A stretch of 64,000 nucleotides of DNA, taken from NCBI GenBank assembly GCA_903879715.1, contig CAIRMR010000071.1, forward strand, positions 1-64,000, in the 5' to 3' direction. Below the pieces are notes generated by a model. It saw only the letters and a program-made list of their open reading frames with translations, ran no database searches and had not been told where the DNA came from. Below, piece after piece: positions 8,271-17,586 of this stretch. How positions within the stretch are numbered: position 1 is the first letter of the stretch; every line of letters starts with the position of its first letter. Position numbers and translations under genes: made by a program. The DNA is from an uncultured Bacteroidales bacterium (GTDB lineage: Bacteria; Bacteroidota; Bacteroidia; Bacteroidales; UBA4417).

Positions 8271-9722
8271 ATGAAGAAATTATTCGCATTCCAGGTACTG
8301 ATGATACTAACAATATCATTACTCGCACAAACCAAAGTTGAATGGGTATCAACCTCGCAGCAGGAGCAATGGGAAGAGCAGAAAGGCTTAAAAATATCTG
8401 TACTATCCGGCAATGCAGATGTGGAAGTCCAGTTAAATCAGCCACAGCAAACAATGGAAGGCTTTGGAACCTGCTTTAACGAACTTGGCTGGACTTCGCT
8501 TGGTATTTTAAGCGCGAAAGACAGGGAAAGCATACTAAAAGAATTATTCGCTCCGGGTGTTGGGGCAAACTTTACCATTTGCCGCATGCCTGTCGGTGCT
8601 AACGATTTCTCGCGCAACTGGTATTCGTACAATGAAACGGATGGTGATTTCGAAATGAAGCATTTCAGCATTGCAAATGATAAGGAAACGCTCATTCCTT
8701 TTATAAAAAATGCGCAGAAATACAATTCGTCTCTTAAGATCTGGGCTTCTCCATGGTCGCCGCCAACATGGATGAAATACAATAAACATTACGCATCCAA
8801 AAGTTTGCTTGGCAATACTGACTTCAAATCCGAAGAATGGGGGATGGATTTTACCGGGATCAGCAACGGTCTAAAACCGGATAACGAAGGCAAAGAAGGA
8901 ACCGATATGTTTATCCAGGAAGAAAAATACTATAAAGCGTATGCTTTATACTTCAGTAAATTTATTCAGGCATACAAGGAACAAAATATTAATGTAAAAA
9001 TGGTAATGCCTCAGAATGAATTTAATTCAGCGCAGGTTTTTCCAAGTTGTACCTGGACAGCAAAAGGCCTTTCAAAATTCATCAGTTACCTGGGTCCCGA
9101 AATGCAGAAAATGGGTGTGGATCTGTTTTTCGGAACCGTTGAACGTGCAAACGAAAAGCTTACAGATTCAGTTTTAACCGACCCTCAAAGCGGCAAATAC
9201 ATTGAGGGAGTCGGGTTTCAATGGGCGGGCAAAGGAGCTATTGCTGCTATTCATCAGCAATTCCCTGCACTTACATTATACCAGAGCGAACAGGAATGCG
9301 GCAATGGGAAAAACGACTGGAAATATTGTACCTATGCCTGGAGTTTAATGCAGCATTATTTGAAAAATGGCACCAATGCCTATTTATATTGGAATACATC
9401 ATTAAAACAGGGCGGTATCAGTACGTGGGGCTGGAAGCAGAATTCACTGGTTAGTGTCGATACGGTAAATAAAACGTATAAATACAATTACGAATATTAT
9501 TTAATGAAACACCTGAGCCATTTTGTTAAGCCCGGAGCAAAAAGACTAAATACATCCGGCTCATTTGATAATTTACTCGCATTTGTGAATCCGGATAAAA
9601 GTATTGTTGTTGTTGCACAAAACGAGGGTAATGTCGAAAAGAAAATACTTATTAAGGTTGGAGACAAAACAATTGCGCCTTTGTTAAAACCAGATTCATT
9701 TAATACATTCCTGATAAAGTAA
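8271..9722 (+). CDS. glycoside hydrolase family 30 enzyme
   Basis: A 483-residue protein with a signal peptide cleaved after about SLLAQ. The GH30 barrel starts at TMEGFGTCFNELGW. Substrate-cleft signatures include WASPWSPPTWMK. The acid/base is predicted to be Glu250 in MPQNEF and the nucleophile Glu340 (QSEQEC; Glu342 is the alternative). A C-terminal beta domain closes the protein (SIVVVAQNEGNVEKKI). GH30 members with SusCD pairs often attack beta-1,6-glucan or related beta-glycans, and GH30 plus GH3 is a known combination for that. The subfamily cannot be decided here. The gene is 72 bases after the GH42-type gene, so probably co-transcribed. Confidence 0.9.
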   Translation: MKKLFAFQVLMILTISLLAQTKVEWVSTSQQEQWEEQKGLKISVLSGNADVEVQLNQPQQTMEGFGTCFNELGWTSLGILSAKDRESILKELFAPGVGANFTICRMPVGANDFSRNWYSYNETDGDFEMKHFSIANDKETLIPFIKNAQKYNSSLKIWASPWSPPTWMKYNKHYASKSLLGNTDFKSEEWGMDFTGISNGLKPDNEGKEGTDMFIQEEKYYKAYALYFSKFIQAYKEQNINVKMVMPQNEFNSAQVFPSCTWTAKGLSKFISYLGPEMQKMGVDLFFGTVERANEKLTDSVLTDPQSGKYIEGVGFQWAGKGAIAAIHQQFPALTLYQSEQECGNGKNDWKYCTYAWSLMQHYLKNGTNAYLYWNTSLKQGGISTWGWKQNSLVSVDTVNKTYKYNYEYYLMKHLSHFVKPGAKRLNTSGSFDNLLAFVNPDKSIVVVAQNEGNVEKKILIKVGDKTIAPLLKPDSFNTFLIK

Positions 9723-10930
9723 AATCCATACTTTGTGCTGTGTCACTATCTGTCCCAGAAAATATCCTTTTATCGTGAAGAGATAGTTATGCATGCAACA
9801 TTAATGGAAATAACTGGGAAATTAAACGTTCTAAACTAAAAGCCGATTTGAGCTTGTACAGGTAATTGTAAAAATCCGAATGCAATTTATGAAAGAATGA
9901 AACCATCATAAACTTCAAATGTTTAGTGGCTTTACCTGAATATTTGCCTTTTGTAAAAATGCGACAGAATATTTTCGGGTCGATGATTCATAACCATGAT
10001 TGCATAAAACTATGTTTTATTTAAACTAGAAACGAAAAAAAAATAAACGCAAAATTTCAATAAATGTAATGAATGATAGTATGTTGCAGATCATCATGAA
10101 GGGTGGAGCTGAGAATCAGGCATTGAAAAACGGGAAAACAAGGCTTTCTTGACTGAATCCTGCGGAAATATTTTTGATAAAAAGGTGCTGCTGTTTCTCG
10201 GCAGCAACAGATAGTTAATTGCATCTAATTCTGAGCTATACAAAAACAGTTGCTTTATCTGTTTTTTTAAAAAATCAGTTCGGAAGTTGCCGGAAACAAG
10301 TGATGGAATTATTTTGAAGTCCTGAAAAGGATAAAAAAAATATTTAATTGGCGTAATAATACATATTAATTTCATAATAGTACATTTTATTTTGTGCCAT
10401 TTATATATATTTTTGTATTTACAAACTGCAATATGATTTATTAATTTTGGTTTGGGTAAGCTTGGTTAAAGTGTATTAGTCCTATTCATTTAGCCTGTCA
10501 TATTCCAAAACAGATTGCAGTTTCTTTTTTGAGATCCATTACAGGTAAACTATGTAAATGTGATGAATCAAAAAAAACACCAGAGACAGGATAATTAATT
10601 TATCGGGTCAGAGGTAATGCATATCCCAATCGCATTGAATTAATCAGGCCTGAAAAGTTCAAATCGATCTAATTTAAATGAATAACATCGTGAAATATTC
10701 CGATGCGTTTAAGTTGTTTCTCTGACCATCACTTCCACTTATCACTTTTCTTACCATCATTTTTTCCTTAAGTAAAATAGCTTAGAAAACAGCCTAAGGT
10801 ATTTGCTTTTATAAATGATTGTTCAGTCTTAAAAGGATTTTTGTTTTTCCTGAAATTACCTTGAAATACCATCACCATCATAATTAACCATAATTAAAAC
10901 CAATTACTAACCCTAACAATCAAATCCATT
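9723..10930. other. 1.2 kb gap between GH30 gene and susC
   Basis: The stretch is AT-rich and mostly non-coding. It includes a weak inverted repeat just after the GH30 stop (ACTATCT near 9744, AGATAGT near 9781), a minus-strand 93-codon frame described separately, and one TATTTTTG box at 10408-10415 without a good -33 partner. A long susC leader or regulator-binding region is plausible. No riboswitch or tRNA is seen. Confidence 0.5.
10094..10375 (-). CDS. hypothetical protein or gene remnant in the PUL gap
   Basis: A 93-residue frame with protein-like composition (LFLYSSELDAINYLLLPRN, FLSKIFPQDSVKKALFSRF) and codon use like its neighbours, in otherwise non-coding DNA. There is no signal peptide or known motif. 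It may be a small gene or the tail of a decayed one. I do not recognise it, and chance cannot be excluded. Confidence 0.3.
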   Translation of the reverse strand: MKLICIITPIKYFFYPFQDFKIIPSLVSGNFRTDFLKKQIKQLFLYSSELDAINYLLLPRNSSTFLSKIFPQDSVKKALFSRFSMPDSQLHPS

Positions 10931-13900
10931 ATGAAGAAAAATCTCTACAATTACATGCACTATGGCAGAAAAGCCAGGATGCTGATGCTTACCGGCATTT
11001 TGTGGCTGAGTGCAATCTCACTTGCTTTTGCGCAGCAAACGAATACCGTAACCGGTGTTGTTTACGACGAAAGCAACGCTACTTTACCCGGTGCAACTAT
11101 TATGGTAAAGGGTACTACTATTGGATCTCTCTCTGATATTGAAGGGAAATTTACCCTCCAGGCACCAGCGAACGCAACAACACTTGTTGTATCTTTTATC
11201 GGTATGGTATCCCAGGAAATAGCCATTACCAAAGAACCGGTGAAAGTTATACTCCTCTCAGCTGCTACCGACCTCGAACAGGTTGTTGTAGTTGGATATG
11301 GTGTGAAGAAGAAAAGTCTTGTTACCGGTTCTATTTCGTCAGTAAAAGCAAAAGATTTGCAGTCCACCTCATCTTCAAGAGCTGACCAGGCTATACAGGG
11401 AAAAACTGCCGGTGTTATGGTACTGCCTACATCAGGCTCACCGGGTGCAGGTTCCAAAATCAGGATCAGGGGAACCAACTCAAACTCCAATTCAAACCCA
11501 TTGTATATAGTTGATGGAATGAAAACAGGAGATATTAACAACATTGATCCGGGTGATATTGAATCACTGGAAGTGTTGAAAGATGCCGCATCATCCGCTA
11601 TTTATGGAACAGAAGGTGCCAACGGAGTTATTCTGATTACCACAAAATCAGGTAAGTCGGGTAAAGGCGTGGTAACGTATGATTTCCAGATGGGTACACA
11701 AAGTGTCAGGACGGATATGAAATTAATGGATGCCACTCAATACAAACAATGGATGAGTGAAGCCGGAGCGACAACTTCGGACCGTTTCGGTGCAAATACA
11801 GATTGGTTAAGTGAGACTTTCCAGTCGGCTCCCATGCAAAAACACCATTTATCCTTTTCGGGTGGCAACGATAAAACCACCTATATGCTTTCAGGATCTT
11901 ATCTTACACAGGATGGTATCGTTGGTGGAAATAAAGCCAATTACTCCAGGTACACTACAAGGTTGAATCTGAAAAGCGATGTGAAAAAATGGCTTGAAGT
12001 CGGCGGTAATTTCAGCTATAGTCATTCAAATCAAAAAAATGTAAACCAGGACGACGAGTACAGAAGTTTGGTAAACAGCGCTTTGTTGATCGACCCATTA
12101 ACACCAGTAACATATTCAGGTACTCCTATTCATGTACAGACTCTATTAGATGCCGGAAAAGTAATAGTAAAAGATGGTAGCGGCAATTATTATGGATTGA
12201 CCGAAAATGTATCAGGTGAAATGTCGAATCCGCTGGCAACCCTTACCACTTTCCACAATACAACAGAACAGGATAAACTTATGGGAACCGGTTACGCTAC
12301 GATTAAGCCTTTCAAAGGTTTGACAGTAACCTCGCGAATTGGTATTGATCTGACCTATCAGAATCAACACCTCTGGAGCCCGATTTATTATTTCTCAACG
12401 GAAAATCAAAATCCAACAACCTATGTACAGGATGTCCTGAATAAATACAATACATGGTTATGGGAAAATTTCGCCACTTACGCTAAAGAAATTGGCGATC
12501 ACTCATTTTCCGTAATGGCTGGATATTCTGCTCAGGAGTATACAGGTCCTGAAGCAGGTCAAAACGCTTATACTCTCTATTCATCACCCATGGTAGCTGA
12601 AGGAGATCAATATGCCTATCAGGGGAAAACAACATCTGATCTTTTTGACAGAACTGGTGGATATATCGTAAAAAACACCATGGCTTCGATGTTTGGACGT
12701 CTTTCATACAGCTACAAGGGTAAATACTTATTGGAAGGTTCTATTCGTAGGGATGGTGCCAGCGTTTTTCCAACCGATTCAAAATATGCCACATTCCCTG
12801 CAGTATCTGCAGGATGGGTTATTAACAAAGAAAACTTCTTCTCTGACATCAAACTGGTTTCTTACTTAAAAGTCAGGGCAAGCTGGGGTGCAAACGGAAG
12901 TAAATCAAACCTTCCCGGTAACGAGGACAAAGAGTTATGGACACTTGCCGGTATCAAATACCCGGATGCTACAGGCACATATCAATCTGGCGCTCAAATT
13001 GCTAAATTGGTCAATAAGAGCCTGATATGGGAACGAACTGAAATGGCGGATATAGGTGTTGATGTAAGGTTGTTAAATAACAAAATCACTTTCACAGCTG
13101 ACTGGTACAACAAAAAAACCAAGAACCTGATTGCGCTGGGTACTTTCCCTGCATCAACCGGTGGAGGTATGCCTTATGTTAACGCAGGAACTGTCAACAA
13201 TAAAGGTTTAGAGTTTGAACTAGGATACAGAAACGAAGACAATGAATTCAAATACGGAGCCAGTCTGAACCTTTCTACATTGAAAAACGAAGTAACCCAG
13301 TTAGATGTTAATGCCCCGGTTCCCGGTGCTAATGTTCGCGGGTATTATTTAACCTATTTCGAACAAGGTCAGCCTATCTGGTATTTCAAAGGGTACAAAA
13401 CTGATGGTATATTTGATGATAAAGCACAAGCTGATGCATACAATACCAAATACGGTACTACTTTCGTAGCAGGTGATCCCATTGTTGCAGATGTAAATGG
13501 TGATAGTAAAATTTCACCATCAGATCAGACAAAAATTGGTAGTCCTCATCCTTCCTTAATATATGGAGGCAACATTTCGATGGGATACAAAGGGTTTGAT
13601 TTCAGCCTCGCTTTCCAGGGTGTTTCAGGCAATGATATTTTCATGGGCTGGTATCGCACCGATAGAGCCTTGTCGAATAAACCTGCCTATATGTTTGACG
13701 GCAGATGGACACCGACCAATACAGGCGCCAGCTTACCAAGGGCGGAAAACAGCAGCGATTATATTTACCGTAGCGACCTGATGATTTCCAATGGCTCCTA
13801 CATGAGGATAAAGCAAATCCAGCTGGGTTATACATTGGCTAACTCAATTACTTCGAAATTCGGAGTTAGTTCCCTCAGGGCATATATCTCCCTCGACGAT

Positions 13901-14032
13901 TATTTTACAATTACCAAATACAAAGGACTTGATCCTGAAGCTGGCAGTAACAATAATATGAGCCAGGGAGTGGATAGGGGATTGTATCCAATTGCTGCCA
14001 AGATGTTGTTTGGCCTCTCAGCTAGTTTCTAA
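10931..14032 (+). CDS. susC: SusC/RagA-type TonB-dependent outer-membrane transporter
   Basis: A 1033-residue protein that imports oligosaccharides across the outer membrane using TonB energy. A signal peptide ends at about SLAFAQQ. A carboxypeptidase-like regulatory domain follows at residues 37-110 (VTGVVYDESNATLPGATI, GSLSDIEGKFTL). The TonB-dependent plug spans residues 118-235 (VVVVGYGVKKKSLVTGSI, IRIRGTNS, PLYIVDGM, GANGVILITTKSG). The rest is a 22-strand barrel ending in FGLSASF with a terminal Phe. No long STN/anti-sigma extension is present, so it is not an obvious transducing receptor. SusD starts 19 bases after its stop, so they form an operon. Confidence 0.96.
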   Translation: MKKNLYNYMHYGRKARMLMLTGILWLSAISLAFAQQTNTVTGVVYDESNATLPGATIMVKGTTIGSLSDIEGKFTLQAPANATTLVVSFIGMVSQEIAITKEPVKVILLSAATDLEQVVVVGYGVKKKSLVTGSISSVKAKDLQSTSSSRADQAIQGKTAGVMVLPTSGSPGAGSKIRIRGTNSNSNSNPLYIVDGMKTGDINNIDPGDIESLEVLKDAASSAIYGTEGANGVILITTKSGKSGKGVVTYDFQMGTQSVRTDMKLMDATQYKQWMSEAGATTSDRFGANTDWLSETFQSAPMQKHHLSFSGGNDKTTYMLSGSYLTQDGIVGGNKANYSRYTTRLNLKSDVKKWLEVGGNFSYSHSNQKNVNQDDEYRSLVNSALLIDPLTPVTYSGTPIHVQTLLDAGKVIVKDGSGNYYGLTENVSGEMSNPLATLTTFHNTTEQDKLMGTGYATIKPFKGLTVTSRIGIDLTYQNQHLWSPIYYFSTENQNPTTYVQDVLNKYNTWLWENFATYAKEIGDHSFSVMAGYSAQEYTGPEAGQNAYTLYSSPMVAEGDQYAYQGKTTSDLFDRTGGYIVKNTMASMFGRLSYSYKGKYLLEGSIRRDGASVFPTDSKYATFPAVSAGWVINKENFFSDIKLVSYLKVRASWGANGSKSNLPGNEDKELWTLAGIKYPDATGTYQSGAQIAKLVNKSLIWERTEMADIGVDVRLLNNKITFTADWYNKKTKNLIALGTFPASTGGGMPYVNAGTVNNKGLEFELGYRNEDNEFKYGASLNLSTLKNEVTQLDVNAPVPGANVRGYYLTYFEQGQPIWYFKGYKTDGIFDDKAQADAYNTKYGTTFVAGDPIVADVNGDSKISPSDQTKIGSPHPSLIYGGNISMGYKGFDFSLAFQGVSGNDIFMGWYRTDRALSNKPAYMFDGRWTPTNTGASLPRAENSSDYIYRSDLMISNGSYMRIKQIQLGYTLANSITSKFGVSSLRAYISLDDYFTITKYKGLDPEAGSNNNMSQGVDRGLYPIAAKMLFGLSASF

Positions 14033-14050
14033 TCTAAAAAACGAAAAATC

Positions 14051-15604
14051 ATGAAAAAAATAATATATAGCATTCTGCTTATACTTGTATTTGCCGCTTG
14101 CAAGAAAGAATTTTTAGAAGTCGCACCCGTTGGACAACTTTCCAGCGACAACTTCCTCAAAAATGACAATGATGTGAAATTAGCGGTCATTGGGGTTTAT
14201 AACAAAATCCAGATGAATAATTCAAATGCGTGGAACAGCGCGTATTTTATAAAAAACCTGCCGGCTGATGACACTAAAAGCGGTGGCCCAAATGCAGGTG
14301 ATCAACCTCAATATACAAACTTGAATAAATTTAACATTACTTCCGAAAATATCGGTATTACAGCTATCTGGAAAGCCTATTACAGTACGATCAGTTCCTG
14401 TAATACCGTTATTACCAATGTTGGCGCAAATGCTGATGCTACAGCCGGGATGAAGACCATGGTAGGAGAAGCAAAAGCGTTGAGAGCTTTTACATACCTC
14501 GACCTGGTTGTCATGTTTGGTGGGGTCCCGCTAATGATTGTAAATCCTGCTTCAACAGCGGAATTTAATCAGCCTCGCGCAACTGTGGAAGAAGTGTATG
14601 CCCAGATTGAAACTGATTTAAAAGATGCAATAGCTGTATTGCCTGTAAAGAGCGCCTATGCTGCTGTTGATAAGTTCAGATTTTCAAAAGGTACTGCACA
14701 AGCACTGTTAGGCAAAGCATACCTGTATGAAAAGAAATATTCGGATGCTGCTACTGTTTTAGGTGCATGTATTTCCAGCAATGAGTATCAACTTGAACCG
14801 GATTATACCACCATCTGGTCTAAGGAGCATGAATTTGGAATTGAATCTGTTTTTGAAGTATCCTACACTTCACAGGAAAATTATGGCTGGGGTAATTTCC
14901 CATGGGGCAGCAATAACGCTGAAAGCAATATTGAACTGCAGCTTGAAGCGCCACGTGCTGACGGTGATGGTTCTTTTGACTTTTCTAACATGGATCTTGC
15001 GAAGCTGGATTTGTCCGGTGGATGGGGAGCTAACCTGCCTTCGAAAAAAATCGGTGATCTTTTATACTCCAATCCCGCTGATAAACGGATAAAAGGAACA
15101 GTTGTTAATGAAGCTGGATATTTTGCTGCCGGTGGGAAATACCAGGCAGGTGAATATCCTTATGACTATGAAGGCTACCTCAGGCTGAAATATGCTTGTA
15201 AGGCTTCCGAAACGACCACTACCGGTCAGCCCGAATTAAATTACGGAACCAATTACAGGATAATCCGTTATGCCGATGTTTTATTGATGGCAGCTGAAGC
15301 ATATAATAAAAGCAGTAATGATGCTGCTGCCCAGGCTGAACTCAAAAAAATAACCGACAGGGCCGGAATAAATGAGCATACCGAAGCAGGAACAGCACTT
15401 TTTGATCAGATTGTGATCGAAAGAGCAAAAGAACTGTGTTTCGAAGGCAACCGTTACTGGGATTTAGTTCGTTGGGGCCTGGCTGATCAGGAAATGAAAA
15501 CTATAGGCTTTCTTAAAGGTAAACACGAATTATTTCCTATTCCTTTAACGGAGATTCTGTCGAATACAGCAATGGGAGAAGCAGCTCAAAATCCTGGATA
15601 CTAA
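14051..15604 (+). CDS. susD: SusD/RagB-type surface glycan-binding lipoprotein
   Basis: A 517-residue lipoprotein. The N-terminus carries a lipobox ending in FAAC (Cys about 17) followed by KKEFLEV, typical of surface SusD proteins. TPR-like helices occur through the middle (GTAQALLGKAYLYEKKYSDA). The conserved RagB/SusD C-terminal signature is present (IVIERAKELCFEGNRYWDLV, then HELFPIPLTEI). It caps the SusC barrel and binds the glycan before import. It is followed by a long hairpin that probably ends the operon. Confidence 0.96.
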   Translation: MKKIIYSILLILVFAACKKEFLEVAPVGQLSSDNFLKNDNDVKLAVIGVYNKIQMNNSNAWNSAYFIKNLPADDTKSGGPNAGDQPQYTNLNKFNITSENIGITAIWKAYYSTISSCNTVITNVGANADATAGMKTMVGEAKALRAFTYLDLVVMFGGVPLMIVNPASTAEFNQPRATVEEVYAQIETDLKDAIAVLPVKSAYAAVDKFRFSKGTAQALLGKAYLYEKKYSDAATVLGACISSNEYQLEPDYTTIWSKEHEFGIESVFEVSYTSQENYGWGNFPWGSNNAESNIELQLEAPRADGDGSFDFSNMDLAKLDLSGGWGANLPSKKIGDLLYSNPADKRIKGTVVNEAGYFAAGGKYQAGEYPYDYEGYLRLKYACKASETTTTGQPELNYGTNYRIIRYADVLLMAAEAYNKSSNDAAAQAELKKITDRAGINEHTEAGTALFDQIVIERAKELCFEGNRYWDLVRWGLADQEMKTIGFLKGKHELFPIPLTEILSNTAMGEAAQNPGY

Positions 15605-15623
15605 ATTTTCCAGGCAAATTATT

Positions 15624-15738
15624 AAAAAGGAGGTTGACAGGGTAACCTATTAGATTTAACTAAAGGGTTATTTGATTTGGTGATCTAAACAATTGGTTGG
15701 TTGGCTGATCAGGTTGCCCTGTTCAGCCTCCTTTTTAA
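15624..15738 (+). terminator. long-arm hairpin after susD
   Basis: The left arm at 15624-15647 (AAAAAGGAGGTTGACAGGG...) pairs with the right arm at 15712-15738 (...CCCTGTTCAGCCTCCTTTTT). Two differences between the arms are G-U wobble pairs and one base is bulged, as expected for a structure kept at the RNA level. The loop is about 64 bases. A T-run follows the right arm. Confidence 0.7.
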
Positions 15739-15832
15739 TTAAGAATTCTATAGATTTAAAGCACGCAAAACTAATTTGCCCGGGTTAAAAATCAGACAAT
15801 ACATCTTAAAAAAAACCCCCACCTTCCTTTCT

Positions 15833-15873
15833 AAAAAAAAACAGAGCTGTAACTTGTTGAATTACAGCTCTGT
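15833..15873 (-). terminator. intrinsic terminator of tRNA-Arg
   Basis: A perfect 12-base stem (ACAGAGCTGTAA at 15841-15852 with its complement at 15862-15873) is followed on the minus strand by a run of nine U. It lies just downstream of the tRNA. Confidence 0.85.
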
Positions 15874-15887
15874 TTTATGCGTAAAAG

Positions 15888-15959
15888 TGACCCCATCGGG
15901 ATTCGAACCCAAATCTTCAGAACCGGAATCTGAAATTCTATCCATTGAACTATGGGGCC
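15888..15959 (-). tRNA. tRNA-Arg (anticodon CCG)
   Basis: A 72-base tRNA on the minus strand without an encoded CCA. The acceptor stem GGCCCCA pairs with TGGGGTC, discriminator A. The D arm contains AGTTCAATGGAT. The anticodon stem TCAGA/TCTGA encloses loop TTCCGGT, giving anticodon CCG (reads CGG). The T arm is GGGTTCGAATCCC. Confidence 0.93.
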
Positions 15960-15975
15960 ATAGCTTATTGGTTTG

Positions 15976-15983
15976 CAAAAGTA
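15976..15983 (-). promoter_or_regulatory. -7 box (TACTTTTG) for tRNA-Arg
   Basis: The minus strand reads TACTTTTG 16 bases before the mature tRNA 5' end, matching TAnnTTTG. Confidence 0.45.
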
Positions 15984-16140
15984 ACTATATTTTGGGATAT
16001 TTCGCTATTAAGCCGATGGGAATCGGGAGAAGTGGGTGAAAACTGATTTTTAGCTTTTTTTTACGATTTAGCAGTTTTTTCCGGGCTTTATTCTGAACAC
16101 TAATAATAGCGCGATATGATAGCAAGCTGGTAAAAACGTT

Positions 16141-16722
16141 TTATTGAGATTTCAAATATTTTCTTTTAGCATAATAAATATAACCATACGAACATGCCGC
16201 CCCAATAAATGCTCCACCCAAAACATCGGATGGAAAATGAACTCCCAGGTACATACGCGAATACCCTACCAGGCTTGCCCATATCAGGACAGGAACAGTA
16301 ATCAGCCATTTACGATAAACCAGTATCATTGCCACAGCAAACGAAAAGGCGTCGGCGGTATGTCCCGAAGGGAACGACGGACTTCCACCAACACTGAGTT
16401 TATGTATAAATGAATACACTTCGTATGGCCTGGGTGTATCGAATACGTATTTCAACATATTTGCCAGGATAGCCGAAATGGCAACCGGGATAAGGATTGA
16501 AACAGCTTCATGGCGTAACTGTATAATTTTTTTCTGAAAGGAAAAAAGTAACAGGATAACAGGCACCCCAAAAGCTATTGCAGCGGCTGAATTCGTAATA
16601 AAAATAAAAACAGGATCAAATACCGGAATCCTGTTTTCGAAGATTGCTTTAAGTATTCCAATATCTGTATTATGCAAACTCTGCATCAATGATAATAAGG
16701 AAGTACTGCTGAAATAAGCCAT
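16141..16722 (-). CDS. PAP2-family membrane phosphatase
   Basis: A 193-residue integral membrane protein with about five to six helices and the three PAP2 phosphatase motifs intact: KYVFDTPRP (residues 91-99), PSGH (118-121) and SRMYLGVHFPSD (155-166), with His121 and His162 as catalytic residues. Such proteins dephosphorylate lipid phosphates, for example undecaprenyl pyrophosphate or phosphatidate. The specific substrate is not evident. It stands alone, with a bidirectional hairpin upstream at 16864-16896. Confidence 0.9.
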   Translation of the reverse strand: MAYFSSTSLLSLMQSLHNTDIGILKAIFENRIPVFDPVFIFITNSAAAIAFGVPVILLLFSFQKKIIQLRHEAVSILIPVAISAILANMLKYVFDTPRPYEVYSFIHKLSVGGSPSFPSGHTADAFSFAVAMILVYRKWLITVPVLIWASLVGYSRMYLGVHFPSDVLGGAFIGAACSYGYIYYAKRKYLKSQ

Positions 16723-16863
16723 ATTGTAAACTTCGATGAAAGAGGTTGAGCAAGTTAATCTTTTATTTCTGCTGCTGTAAAATTAATTCTATCAACGGGA
16801 TAATCATTATCAAACCAAAATAAAAGTTCAAATCCACTAATTTTTTTAGATCTGGTTGAAATA

Positions 16864-16896
16864 AAAAACTCTCTGATGGTGAACCAGAGAGTTTTT
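16864..16896. terminator. bidirectional hairpin terminator
   Basis: AAAAACTCTCTG (16864-16875) and CAGAGAGTTTTT (16885-16896) form a perfect 12-base stem with A and T runs on both flanks. It follows the minus-strand YceI gene and would end its transcription before the PAP2 gene. Confidence 0.75.
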
Positions 16897-16995
16897 CAAG
16901 GGTGTAGGCCCCGGGCATTCAATTTCAGGATTACTCCTGTTGTAACCGGAACAAGGCCCTGGTTACCCGGCACAGCGGATAGATATGTGGAGGAA

Positions 16996-17550
16996 TTAAC
17001 TCCCTAGTTTGTCGAGTGAAATGTTTACATCAACCTGTATCGCTTCAGAAATATTTTTTATAACAGCTTTTGGAATTGTGATGTTGTAATCTTTTGGCGA
17101 CACATTGAAACCAGCTTTGCCCAGAATTTTTCCGCCTTTAACCTCAAGCGTGCCGTTTATTTTAACCTTGTTGGTAACACCATGCATCGATAAATCACCT
17201 TCTGCCACAACTTTATAAACACCGTCTTTTGCCAGGTTTACATCCTTGATGTTGGTTATTTTCCCGTTAAACGTCGAGTTCTGAAATTTATCCGATTCCA
17301 TATAATTCTCGTTAAAATGCTCCTGCATCAGGGCTTTTTCGAATTCGAAACCTTGTATCAGAACTTTAAAAACAAAATTGCCTGTAGCGAAATCAAGTGC
17401 GCTGTTAACCTGGCGGTTTATAGCATCAATTTTTTCCATTGGCGTGTCGGAAAAGAATTTTATAGTTCCGCTCTTAGTCATAAATTTCTGGGCATTTGCC
17501 ATGCCGGCGGTAAAAATAATAATTGCCAAAACTGTTGCGATTCTTTTCAT
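16996..17550 (-). CDS. YceI-family secreted protein (copy 1)
   Basis: A 184-residue protein with a signal peptide ending at about GMANAQ. The body is a YceI/lipocalin-like barrel (SGTIKFFSDTPMEKIDAINR, FEFEKALMQEHFNENYMES, GDLSMHGVTNKVKINGTLEV). YceI proteins bind isoprenoid or other hydrophobic ligands in the periplasm. It has the same length and plan as the YceI protein at 22130-22684. The small lipoprotein gene lies 36 bases upstream and may share its transcript. Confidence 0.88.
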   Translation of the reverse strand: MKRIATVLAIIIFTAGMANAQKFMTKSGTIKFFSDTPMEKIDAINRQVNSALDFATGNFVFKVLIQGFEFEKALMQEHFNENYMESDKFQNSTFNGKITNIKDVNLAKDGVYKVVAEGDLSMHGVTNKVKINGTLEVKGGKILGKAGFNVSPKDYNITIPKAVIKNISEAIQVDVNISLDKLGS

Positions 17551-17586
17551 TGTGTTTCGTTTTACAGGGAATTAAGTTATCGTTAA

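Noticed and set aside
8438-8782. 114-codon minus-strand frame inside the GH30 gene
   Set aside because: It is opposite the catalytic barrel of a strong GH30 match. A shadow frame.
11062-11544. 160-codon minus-strand frame inside susC
   Set aside because: It lies opposite the well-conserved plug region of SusC, so it is a shadow frame.
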